Source of the DNA: Maricurvus nonylphenolicus
GTDB taxonomy: Bacteria > Pseudomonadota > Gammaproteobacteria > Pseudomonadales > Cellvibrionaceae
Direction: 5' to 3'
Assembly (NCBI RefSeq): GCF_042854845.1
Contig: NZ_AP031498.1
Coordinates: 2,418,001 to 2,482,000, forward strand
Length of the DNA stretch: 64,000 nt
Below, in pieces: positions 37,801-44,321 of the stretch. The notes below the pieces were generated by a model. It ran no database searches and was not told the origin of the DNA. It saw only the letters and a list, made by a program, of their open reading frames with translations. The first letter of the stretch is position 1. Each line of letters begins with the position of its first letter. A program made the position numbers and the translations under genes.

Positions 37801-39035
37801 ATGCCTTCCCGAATGTCATGCAACGGTTGGCTAAAGCAATCGAGTCTGTAGCCAAGCTAAAGGAAGACAACAACTCCATCTGGGATAATTCTCAGCGTAT
37901 TGCCAAGGAGCTGAAAGAGCAGGGGGTAGAAGGTGAAGAGGCTGAGTATCTGTCTACCGTACGAATCTTCTCTAATTCCTCCGGTAACTACGGCAGTGGC
38001 GTCAGTGATCCGGTATTTGCTTCTGATACTTGGGAAGACGACAGCAAGATTGCCGATAACTACCTATCGACCATGGGCTATTACTACGGCAGTGACAACA
38101 GCCGTTGGGGTAAAAAAGTGGGTACGGTTACCGGGGCGGATGGCGTTGAGCGTGAGGTAAACCTCTACGCTGAACAATTGTCAGGTACCGATGTAGCACT
38201 GTTCTCTCGTTCCTCCAATGTATACGGCATGATCACGTCAGATGACCCTTTTGAATACTTCGGCTCTCTGGCTCTGGCGGTGCGTAATATCGACGGTGAA
38301 AGCCCACAGATGATGATCAGCAACCTGCGAGATGCCAATAATCCGAAAGCTGAAAATGCAGCAAGCTTCATGGCCAAGGAGCTGCGTTCACGCAACTTCC
38401 ACAAGCGCTGGGTCGAGGAAATGATGAAAGAGGGTTACAGCGGCGCGACCACCATGGCGTCCAACCTGGAAAACTTCTGGGGCTGGAATGTGGTTGACCC
38501 GAATATTGTTCGTGATGATCAGTGGCAGGAGTTCTTCGAGGTTTATGTTGAAGACAAGCTGGAAGTCGGTATCAACGAGTTCTTCGAGGAAATGAACCCT
38601 CAGTCCCAGGCCAATATGCTGTCGCGCATGTTGGAAGCCAACCGTAAGGACTACTGGCAGGCAGATGCAGAAACCCTGCAGCAGATCCTGCAGAAGTTTG
38701 CCGAGCTGACCAACAAACATGACCTGTTTGTCGATAATGAAAAGCTGCGTGAGTACTTTGAACAGCAGTCTGCCGGCTTTGGTCTCGATTTGTCATTGCC
38801 TACGGTAGACCCAACAGCTGCTTTGCCAGCCTCACAGCAGGCTTCTGAGCCCCAGCAAGCGCAAACTGAGCAGGTAGAAGGTCAGCAGCTGGAAAAGGTA
38901 GAGGAGACGGCTACGGCCGATAGTGAGTGGAATATCCCGCTGTTATCGACCCTGTTGGCATCCCTGTTTATCTTCCTGGCGGGAGTGGCGGTACAACTGC
39001 GCCCTCGCCAAGTTCAGGTAGCGCCTGGTTATTAA
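34875..39035 (+). CDS. Exported, membrane-anchored CobN-family chelatase-like protein 2, His-rich
   Basis: 1386 residues, paralogue of the preceding protein. The signal peptide MNRKRKYLNRLSALGIALTL ends near AQA; an in-frame ATG 34839 overlapping the previous stop (TAATG, with CAGGG upstream) is an alternative that would lengthen the n-region. It shares LGTHGSQEYLSGKERGL, VDDVGEAMQTKRRGSA, GFDPARVPTKAAFEQG and RPRVDVVLSATGLYRDAFPN with paralogue 1. A His-rich insertion (about residues 735-772) has 11 His in 27 residues. The C-terminal helix (about 1353-1375) and the preceding EGQQLEKVE segment also match paralogue 1. Probably periplasmic; the insertion suggests metal capture. Confidence 0.88.
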   Translation: MNRKRKYLNRLSALGIALTLSFSAMLSTTAQAADEKVLFVSAAHSNKAKVSLLKENTAATGVVVEQKTEKSIGDLSKAATLFAEYDLVVLDGVSKRESKKTYEKYIPLVNSIVKQGQTKFLAINWLEQPELVKGVTGEQAKLLHDYYSNGGVQNIQRMLDYLSYRVFSQDNSREVEAPIIYPDLGIYHPQAEQLVFDSLDKYLSWKLQGAEQPQKVIGVLLQRSLIESAQTQVIDSAIAQLEQKGALVVPFFFELSPFSSDYTHLISKDGKTFVDVIVNFRNIHWAAKRKQEFEKLGVPVLQGLTYFDGDQQAWEADNQGISPNMTPFTLVLPEGAGVIDPTIVAAINEETGRAEVIDYQLEYLLNKALNHAELKHKPNADKRMTIMVWGSIDVGASFLNVPDSLRSISDRLYAEGYGVNKVNNDYYVDRIKPILEPFYREFELQNLLEQDLAELMPVEDYLAWFNTLPNDVTAPINEFWGPAEKGFMTVKRDGKSFFVIPRMRNGNMLVMRQPPRSDDKDQEAMLYHKGTVPMNHFYLAAYFYSRTYWNSDAIIHLGTHGSQEYLSGKERGLSKYDQGNLAVWETPVLYPFIVDDVGEAMQTKRRGSATVFGHMTPPFAAAGLQGDVADLHELMHQYKSLDEGGVKDKTGQQIVDDCIANNICDDFGWEQAQIDEDFDGFLEVLHDYMEDLSSQNQPLGLHSYGELAENDLLIATLLQMISKSFPAQIAAFEREHFEAEAHDHTHGHDHEHDKKHDHSNSHDEYAHHAAEDGGDFEGVITQVTGDELDQLVGYKTVRAFVVDKTATEEELDDVGLDEAVITELRKAQKYYANLLAIKELDHLVMGLSGQYVPVKNGGDPVRSPDSIPTGFNLYGFDPARVPTKAAFEQGKELADGVINDYYKQHGKFPDKLAFSLWSIETMRHYGVLESQALYAMGVKPVWSDDGRVIGTEIIPASELKRPRVDVVLSATGLYRDAFPNVMQRLAKAIESVAKLKEDNNSIWDNSQRIAKELKEQGVEGEEAEYLSTVRIFSNSSGNYGSGVSDPVFASDTWEDDSKIADNYLSTMGYYYGSDNSRWGKKVGTVTGADGVEREVNLYAEQLSGTDVALFSRSSNVYGMITSDDPFEYFGSLALAVRNIDGESPQMMISNLRDANNPKAENAASFMAKELRSRNFHKRWVEEMMKEGYSGATTMASNLENFWGWNVVDPNIVRDDQWQEFFEVYVEDKLEVGINEFFEEMNPQSQANMLSRMLEANRKDYWQADAETLQQILQKFAELTNKHDLFVDNEKLREYFEQQSAGFGLDLSLPTVDPTAALPASQQASEPQQAQTEQVEGQQLEKVEETATADSEWNIPLLSTLLASLFIFLAGVAVQLRPRQVQVAPGY

Positions 39036-39080
39036 TTCAGGCGTTTTTATACCTGTTCTTCCCCATGCAGGGACAGCCCA

Positions 39081-39109
39081 TTGACATAAGGACGTGTCAA
39101 ACCCACAAT
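39081..39109 (+). promoter_or_regulatory. Promoter upstream of the GEMM riboswitch
   Basis: Perfect -35 TTGACA (39081-39086), 17-base spacer, CACAAT (39104-39109; 4/6). An inverted TGTCAA (39095-39100) mirrors the -35 hexamer, so a repressor site is possible. Predicted start is near 39116, about 45 bases before the riboswitch. Confidence 0.55.
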
Positions 39110-39161
39110 TAAAGCACTCGAAAGAGCCGCTTCTGGCCGTTTCAGGCCTTAGCCAGCTCCT

Positions 39162-39256
39162 CGATAAAGGCAAACCCGTGGTAACACGGGGACGCAAAGC
39201 CAGTGCCCTGGGCGGTTTTAACCGTGCTAAGGGTCGAACGGTTACCGAATGGGGTT
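39162..39256 (+). promoter_or_regulatory. Cyclic-di-GMP riboswitch (GEMM-I)
   Basis: The aptamer hallmark GGCAAACC, a GTGGTAACAC hairpin with a GNRA-type GTAA loop, and GGGACGCAAAGCC occupy 39169-39202. The second stem follows with CTAAG and GGTTACCGA up to about 39248. It lies about 60 bases before the LapG-type gene. A small hairpin CCTG-N6-CAGG near 39294-39307 abuts the AGGGTGGA ribosome site and could be the expression platform. c-di-GMP would therefore control synthesis of the protease; the direction (on or off) cannot be read. Outer limits are approximate. Confidence 0.9.
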
Positions 39257-39316
39257 GTGCGCATATTCCTCACTGATTGAGACCTAAGCGCCAACCTGTG
39301 TTAGCAGGGTGGATAT

Positions 39317-40045
39317 GTGGCTGTCAGGTCGCGAATAAAGCTATTACCAATAACATGGTTGTTTTCCTGTTTGCCGATCTGGGCAGACGGTGAGGCCGTG
39401 CCTGCGTCTAACGTAATCAATGGGCCAGCCCCGGCTATCAGTGCCAGTAGCCTACCTTCTTCCACTCAGGCTGCACCCGCCAAGCCTGTTTCTGCCAGCG
39501 AGCAGCGTATCCGTGAATGGCATCAATTGATGCGGGATCTAAAGGCCCAACCGCAGCTGGCGGATAAGGATAAGCTGAAGGCCGTTAATGATTTCTTCAA
39601 TCGCATTGACTGGGTGTCCGATCTACAGCATTGGGGCCAAGAAGACTACTGGGCCACACCCGTTGAGACCCTAAATACCAACGGTGGCGATTGCGAAGAT
39701 TTCTCGATCGGTAAGTTCTTCTCCTTAAAAGCCGCAGGCATACCCGCAGAGCGTTTGCGTATCCACTATGTAAAAGCCCTCGATTACAACCAGGCACATA
39801 TGGTCTTGGCCTACTATGCCTCTCCTGGTGCCGAGCCATTGATTCTCGATAATATTGATAAAGTGATTAAGCCCGCCTCACAACGCCAGGATTTACTGCC
39901 TATCTACAGTTTCGATGTGGATGGTCTGTGGTTGGCAAAATCCCGCAATGTACAGAAGCGGGTGGGTAGTGCTTCCTCCCTGAAGGCCTGGGAGGAGATC
40001 AAACGCCGCATGGCGATGGAAGCGAATTCTCCTGATTTTATTTAA
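39317..40045 (+). CDS. LapG-type periplasmic cysteine protease
   Basis: 242 residues of the bacterial transglutaminase-like cysteine protease family (BTLCP). An N-terminal hydrophobic segment ends near WADGEA, consistent with export. The catalytic triad is visible: Cys126 in GGDCEDFS, His161 in QAHMVL and Asp178 in LILDNID, with spacing close to LapG of pseudomonads. LapG cleaves large biofilm adhesins when c-di-GMP is low and is held by the receptor LapD when it is high. No LapD or LapA gene is in this window. Start GTG 39317 has AGGGTGGA upstream; the overlapping ATG at 39315 stops after seven codons. It lies behind a c-di-GMP riboswitch. Confidence 0.88.
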   Translation: MAVRSRIKLLPITWLFSCLPIWADGEAVPASNVINGPAPAISASSLPSSTQAAPAKPVSASEQRIREWHQLMRDLKAQPQLADKDKLKAVNDFFNRIDWVSDLQHWGQEDYWATPVETLNTNGGDCEDFSIGKFFSLKAAGIPAERLRIHYVKALDYNQAHMVLAYYASPGAEPLILDNIDKVIKPASQRQDLLPIYSFDVDGLWLAKSRNVQKRVGSASSLKAWEEIKRRMAMEANSPDFI

Positions 40046-40165
40046 CGTTTTTGGCCACTACATGTTTTAGTTATATCCACATGTTGGGTAATGACTATTA
40101 CTGCTGCGTAGGCTCTCCACGACTTCCTATACTTATCCTAAGCTTATTTTTTAAGGCTTGGGGTC

Positions 40166-41686
40166 ATGGCATTAACAGATTTGGAAGATGTCCTTACGGG
40201 CATCATGCTCGCAATCGACAATACCCAAGACTGGCTCAGTCTGTGGGAGCTGGAGCCTGACGGCCAATTACATATCCTGCATCAGAGTCAGCATCTGGCC
40301 AATAATGAAGATTATATGGCCAGGCGGGAGCAGCTGACTGTAGAGCTTACAGATATCCTCAAGAAAACCGGCCGACTCTCATTTAAACAAGCCCATGAAC
40401 TGGTTGATAAAGACTTTGGTGAAGTCTTTATCGATGCTGTCGATGCCATAGGTAGCAGCCCTTACTTCCTGGTGAAATTTGCTCGAGTCCCTTTTCCTTT
40501 TGAGTTAAAGCACAGTGCGCGTAATAAAAAAGTCAGCGATCTGGAAAAAGCGATTGTGCGTAACCTTGTACATGAAATTCTTACTCCCGTTAATTCTATC
40601 GAAGGGCTGGGGGAGCAGCTAGCAGAGTTGGCCGAGTGTGAAAAGGCGCGCTCCATCTTGAATATGCACGGCGATGCCTGTCAGCTTCTGAAAACCCGTA
40701 TCACCGACATTATTAACGCGATCAGCTTGCGCATTAGTGAAAGCCGTTGCTATACACCTTCAGCGTTTGATTTGCTGGAGACGGTTTTTTCCATTTCCTC
40801 AAAAGTTAATCGCAGTATCTATGAGCTGGGCAGGGGCTTGGTGTTTAAAATGAACTACCCCGCCGAGTACAGCTCGCTGCCTATTTGTGGCTATCCGGAC
40901 TTATTGGAACAAGTCATTCTGCACCTGGTGGACAATGCGATTAAGTTTACCGCTGATGGTGGGCGCATCGATGTGAATGTTACGTTGCTGGAAAACAACA
41001 AACTCCGCTTTGCCGTTGTTGATACTGGTTGCGGTATGCAAGACGCAAATTCCCGCCTGTTTTTTAAACCCTTTATTATGGGAGATATGTCTGATACCCG
41101 TTGTCATAAGGGGATGGGGTTGGGATTATCGTCCGCCACCGATTGCGTGCAGATTATGTGCGGAGATTCTTCCACGGGCCTGCATTACAGTGCTAACCCT
41201 GAGGGTGGTTCTATTTTCAGTTTTGAAATTCCCTACGAAGTAGCGGATTACCAAACCGGGGAATCAGAATTATTACATTTACCCAAAGCCGTGGATGAAT
41301 ACAAAATCCTGATTGCAGAAGATACGCCTACACAGCAAATGATCATTAAGCGGTTGGTAGACAAGTTGGGCTTTACCTCTCAGTTGGTGGATAACGGTTT
41401 AGAAGCGGTAGGGGAGTATATGCGTGGGGACAGCCATTACGATCTTATTTTAATGGATATCCAGATGCCGGGTATCTCTGGTCATGAAGCTACGGAGATG
41501 ATTCGGAAGTATGAAAAAGAGTTTGAGTGGTCAAGGGTGCCGATAGTGGCGATTACTGCCAATATTGAGAAAGAGGTGCACAGTCAGTCGTTACGAGTGG
41601 GGATGGATGGTCATTTTGGCAAGCCAGTGACACGGCTGGTGTTGGATGAGTTGATTCGTAAGGCGCTGTTGGGTGTTACTATTTAA
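40166..41686 (+). CDS. Hybrid histidine kinase with receiver domain
   Basis: 506 residues, no membrane segment. An N-terminal region of about 120 residues has no domain I can name. The H-box is NLVHEILTPVNS with His136. The ATPase domain has HLVDNAIKFT, DTGCGMQ and GMGLGLSSA. The C-terminal receiver (about 370-495) has IAEDTP, phospho-acceptor Asp431 in LILMDIQMPG, and GKPV. AAGG precedes the ATG. It is 120 bases downstream of the lapG-type gene and may be cotranscribed under the c-di-GMP riboswitch. The final phosphotransfer target is not in the vicinity. Confidence 0.87.
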   Translation: MALTDLEDVLTGIMLAIDNTQDWLSLWELEPDGQLHILHQSQHLANNEDYMARREQLTVELTDILKKTGRLSFKQAHELVDKDFGEVFIDAVDAIGSSPYFLVKFARVPFPFELKHSARNKKVSDLEKAIVRNLVHEILTPVNSIEGLGEQLAELAECEKARSILNMHGDACQLLKTRITDIINAISLRISESRCYTPSAFDLLETVFSISSKVNRSIYELGRGLVFKMNYPAEYSSLPICGYPDLLEQVILHLVDNAIKFTADGGRIDVNVTLLENNKLRFAVVDTGCGMQDANSRLFFKPFIMGDMSDTRCHKGMGLGLSSATDCVQIMCGDSSTGLHYSANPEGGSIFSFEIPYEVADYQTGESELLHLPKAVDEYKILIAEDTPTQQMIIKRLVDKLGFTSQLVDNGLEAVGEYMRGDSHYDLILMDIQMPGISGHEATEMIRKYEKEFEWSRVPIVAITANIEKEVHSQSLRVGMDGHFGKPVTRLVLDELIRKALLGVTI

Positions 41687-41702
41687 TCGCAATTTCTACG
41701 GG

Positions 41703-41729
41703 CAATAAAAGGGCTGCGAATACAGCCCT
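41703..41729 (-). terminator. Terminator of the heme-receptor gene
   Basis: On the minus strand AGGGCTG-loop-CAGCCCT (arms 41723-41729 and 41710-41716) is followed by TTTATT. It lies between convergent genes and only the minus-strand reading has a T run. Confidence 0.7.
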
Positions 41730-41782
41730 AACCACTACCCTAAGACCCTTGGTTTTATTATATATGGGTCTGATCTTGGAAC

Positions 41783-44017
41783 TTAGAAAGTGTAAGTAGC
41801 ACTTACGCTAAAGTTACGGCCTGGTTGGCTGAAGCGATCAAGATAAGTTCTATCTGCGCGTTCGCCTCTCAGGTCTTCCCATAAGGTGTATTCCTTGTCA
41901 GTTAGATTGTAGATGCCACCTTTAATGCTGAGGTTTTCATTGACATTGTAATAGGCAGTGAGATCCAGAATTCCGTAGCCGGAAGTTGTTGCTTGCTCAT
42001 AAATTACTCCGGATGATTCTAACTCAGTGACATCACTGCTTTCTTTCTCACTTGCTAGAGTCCAGTTTAGAGTGGAACCCCAAGAATTATCTGGAGAATC
42101 ATAATTCAACCCAAATACACCTTTTAAAGGAGAAATGCTGTCGATTGGTTCGTTGCTTTCGCCTTCACTTTTTCCTTCACCATCTGCATAAGCGATACTG
42201 ATGTTGAGACTGGTACCTGAAGGAGCTTGGATGAGCTCATCAAGCCAAAGCGCAGCACGAAGTTCTACACCTTTAATCGTTGCTTCATCGGTATTCTTAT
42301 AAATGAATTCGTCTACATCCGTGGTAGGTCCGCCAAACATCCCAAAGAATGGATTAGGGTAAGCTACATCAGGATTAATAGTGGAGTCGATAAAGTTATC
42401 GTAGTCATTGTAAAAAGCAGCAATTTCAGCATTACCCCAATTGCCGTTGGTACGAAATCCGATTTCGAAAGAGTCACTTTCTTCTGGTTTCAGGTTGGGG
42501 TTGGCCAAAGTGACATAGCCACGAACAACAGTGCTGGTATCTTCACGGTACAGTTGAGTCAAGTCTGGAGCTTTGAAACCCTGGCTGTATTGTGCAAACA
42601 CAGAATGGTTATCGGTAATTTTGTAGACGCCACCCAAACGCGCTGTCCACTTATCACTGTCATGGTCGTCAAACTCTGTTGTGTAAACAGAATCTGTTTC
42701 TGGCTCGGCAGTAAAGCTGTCATAACGCAGGCCAGCAACTAAGGATAGTTTGTCGTTCAGAAGACTTATTTGATCCTGTAAGAAAATGCCGTAGGATTTA
42801 GCTTCAACAACAGGAGTATAGCGTTCAATATCTGCTGGATCTCCACTGGTTAGGTAGAATTTATCGGTAGAGTTTTCCAGGGAATCTTTTACATACTTAC
42901 CGCCGTAGGTCAGTGTGTGATTGGCGATTTCTTTTGAAGCTACTAAATTAAATTGCTTGCTTTCTTCTTCGTGGGAATAATCGATCAGACGAGTACCTCC
43001 AAAGCTGTACGCATAAGAAGTATTTCGGGATTCCTGTTCGGTTGTACTTTTCTGCCAGTCCACTTTCCATTCAAGTGTGTCAAACAGTATGTTTTCTGCG
43101 CTGATCTTATGAAAGATTCCAACTCGATTACGCTTCATGGTGTCATCACCAGTATAATCGGCGTAGTCATATGTTGCGCTATAGCTTGTCCCCTCTAAAG
43201 ATAGGAGATCTGTTTCAGTATTGTTTTCAAAGTGCTCAACATTTAATCCAATGCGGTGGTTGTCACTCAGCTGATAAGCAAGCTTGGCCAGTACGTTTTG
43301 ACTGGTAAAGTCGACAGGATCTGGTTTGGTGCGATCATTACCCTGACCACCTGTATAGCCGTCACCATAGTTTTCATATTCATTGCCGGTTCGGTGAGTA
43401 TAAACCAGAAGACTTTCTAAATTACCACTACGGTTGGCTACTGTGAGAGTTTTGTTGAAACTGTCATCAACGCTATTGTATTGACCTTTTACACTGGCAC
43501 TTGTGTCGTCACCTTGACCCAAATAATCAGCCGCATCTTTAGTTGTAAAAGCCACAACGCCGCCCAATGCATCACTACCATACAAGCTGGAAGCAGGGCC
43601 CTTAACGATATCTACTTGCTTCAAAGAGTCGACATCAACAAAGTTACGGGTGCCTCGAAGGTATGGACCGCCAGAGTTAAAGTCTTTGGCTTGTTCAACT
43701 CCATCAACCAAAATCTTTACACGGTTGGCTGACATGCCACGAATATTAAAACCGGACAATCCAAATCTCCCAGCAGAACCAACTTCAACACCTGGTTCGT
43801 AGCGGAGCATTTCACGGATATTGGTTGCGCCATTTCGTTCAATGGATTCTGCATCAATAACACTGACGGTATTGGCAACATCAGCAACTTTTTGCTCGTT
43901 AAGCGTCGCCGCAACAGTCACCTTATCCAGCGTAAAGGTTTTAGGCGCTTTATCAGCCGCATAGGCAGAAGCGGACAAAACAGCCGCAGCCAGCGGTGTC
44001 AGTACAAATTTTTTCAT
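41783..44017 (-). CDS. TonB-dependent heme/hemoglobin-type receptor
   Basis: 744 residues with a signal peptide ending SAYAA. The TonB box region is LDKVTVAAT. The plug contains GFNIRGMSANRVKILVDGVEQ and VDIVKGPASSLYGSDALGGVV. The barrel has FKAPD, then NPNLKPEESDSFEIGF, which together form the FRAP/NPNL pattern of heme receptors of the HmuR/HutA/HemR type; it ends SVSATYTF. The start is preceded by GGGGATC. A Fur-overlapped promoter lies about 120 bases upstream. It should deliver heme to the periplasm, where the CobN-type proteins encoded nearby would meet it. Confidence 0.9.
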   Translation of the reverse strand: MKKFVLTPLAAAVLSASAYAADKAPKTFTLDKVTVAATLNEQKVADVANTVSVIDAESIERNGATNIREMLRYEPGVEVGSAGRFGLSGFNIRGMSANRVKILVDGVEQAKDFNSGGPYLRGTRNFVDVDSLKQVDIVKGPASSLYGSDALGGVVAFTTKDAADYLGQGDDTSASVKGQYNSVDDSFNKTLTVANRSGNLESLLVYTHRTGNEYENYGDGYTGGQGNDRTKPDPVDFTSQNVLAKLAYQLSDNHRIGLNVEHFENNTETDLLSLEGTSYSATYDYADYTGDDTMKRNRVGIFHKISAENILFDTLEWKVDWQKSTTEQESRNTSYAYSFGGTRLIDYSHEEESKQFNLVASKEIANHTLTYGGKYVKDSLENSTDKFYLTSGDPADIERYTPVVEAKSYGIFLQDQISLLNDKLSLVAGLRYDSFTAEPETDSVYTTEFDDHDSDKWTARLGGVYKITDNHSVFAQYSQGFKAPDLTQLYREDTSTVVRGYVTLANPNLKPEESDSFEIGFRTNGNWGNAEIAAFYNDYDNFIDSTINPDVAYPNPFFGMFGGPTTDVDEFIYKNTDEATIKGVELRAALWLDELIQAPSGTSLNISIAYADGEGKSEGESNEPIDSISPLKGVFGLNYDSPDNSWGSTLNWTLASEKESSDVTELESSGVIYEQATTSGYGILDLTAYYNVNENLSIKGGIYNLTDKEYTLWEDLRGERADRTYLDRFSQPGRNFSVSATYTF

Positions 44018-44135
44018 GGTGTGATCCCCAAGCGATCAGAATGATGGTAGGTAATCCCTGCCTGTTACCCCCGGTAAATTCTATGTTGGCCGGGTAGTGT
44101 GGCACCGATAAAGTTATAGTCCATTAATAATGAGT

Positions 44136-44164
44136 ATGATAATGAGAATCTATATCATTTGCAA
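44136..44164 (-). promoter_or_regulatory. Fur box and promoter of the heme receptor
   Basis: On the minus strand: TTGCAA (44164-44159), 17-base spacer, TATCAT (44141-44136). The plus-strand Fur-type 19-mer GATAATGAGAATCTATATC (44138-44156; 16/19 to the classic box) covers the spacer and -10. Layout matches the tonB promoter. The rest of the 304-base gap holds only an inverted repeat at 44262. Confidence 0.8.
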
Positions 44165-44261
44165 TGGCGGTTTTGAATTTTAGTCATAAAAGCAACATAA
44201 AACTGAACAGATAAACATCAATCAGTCCTGGATTGAGGGCGAAATGGCAGGTGTTGAGGCA

Positions 44262-44293
44262 AGCCCTTCGGAACTAGGGGGTTCCGAAGGGCT
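44262..44293 (-). terminator. Strong inverted repeat after the RND operon
   Basis: AGCCCTTCGGAAC (44262-44274) and GTTCCGAAGGGCT (44281-44293), perfect 13-base-pair stem and 6-base loop, 29 bases past the RND gene stop. No T run follows on either strand, so termination is likely but not of the classic type. Confidence 0.55.
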
Positions 44294-44321
44294 AGAAAGA
44301 GGCAGTAACAGTGGAAGGGGT

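Noticed and set aside
30841..39035. Reading the two CobN genes as cobalamin biosynthesis cobN
   Set aside because: No other cob/cbi genes are nearby, both proteins have signal peptides and C-terminal anchors, and the promoter is Fur-controlled rather than behind a B12 riboswitch.
39094..39276. 60-codon ORF over the riboswitch
   Set aside because: It lies exactly on the conserved GEMM aptamer, has no ribosome site and no recognisable product.
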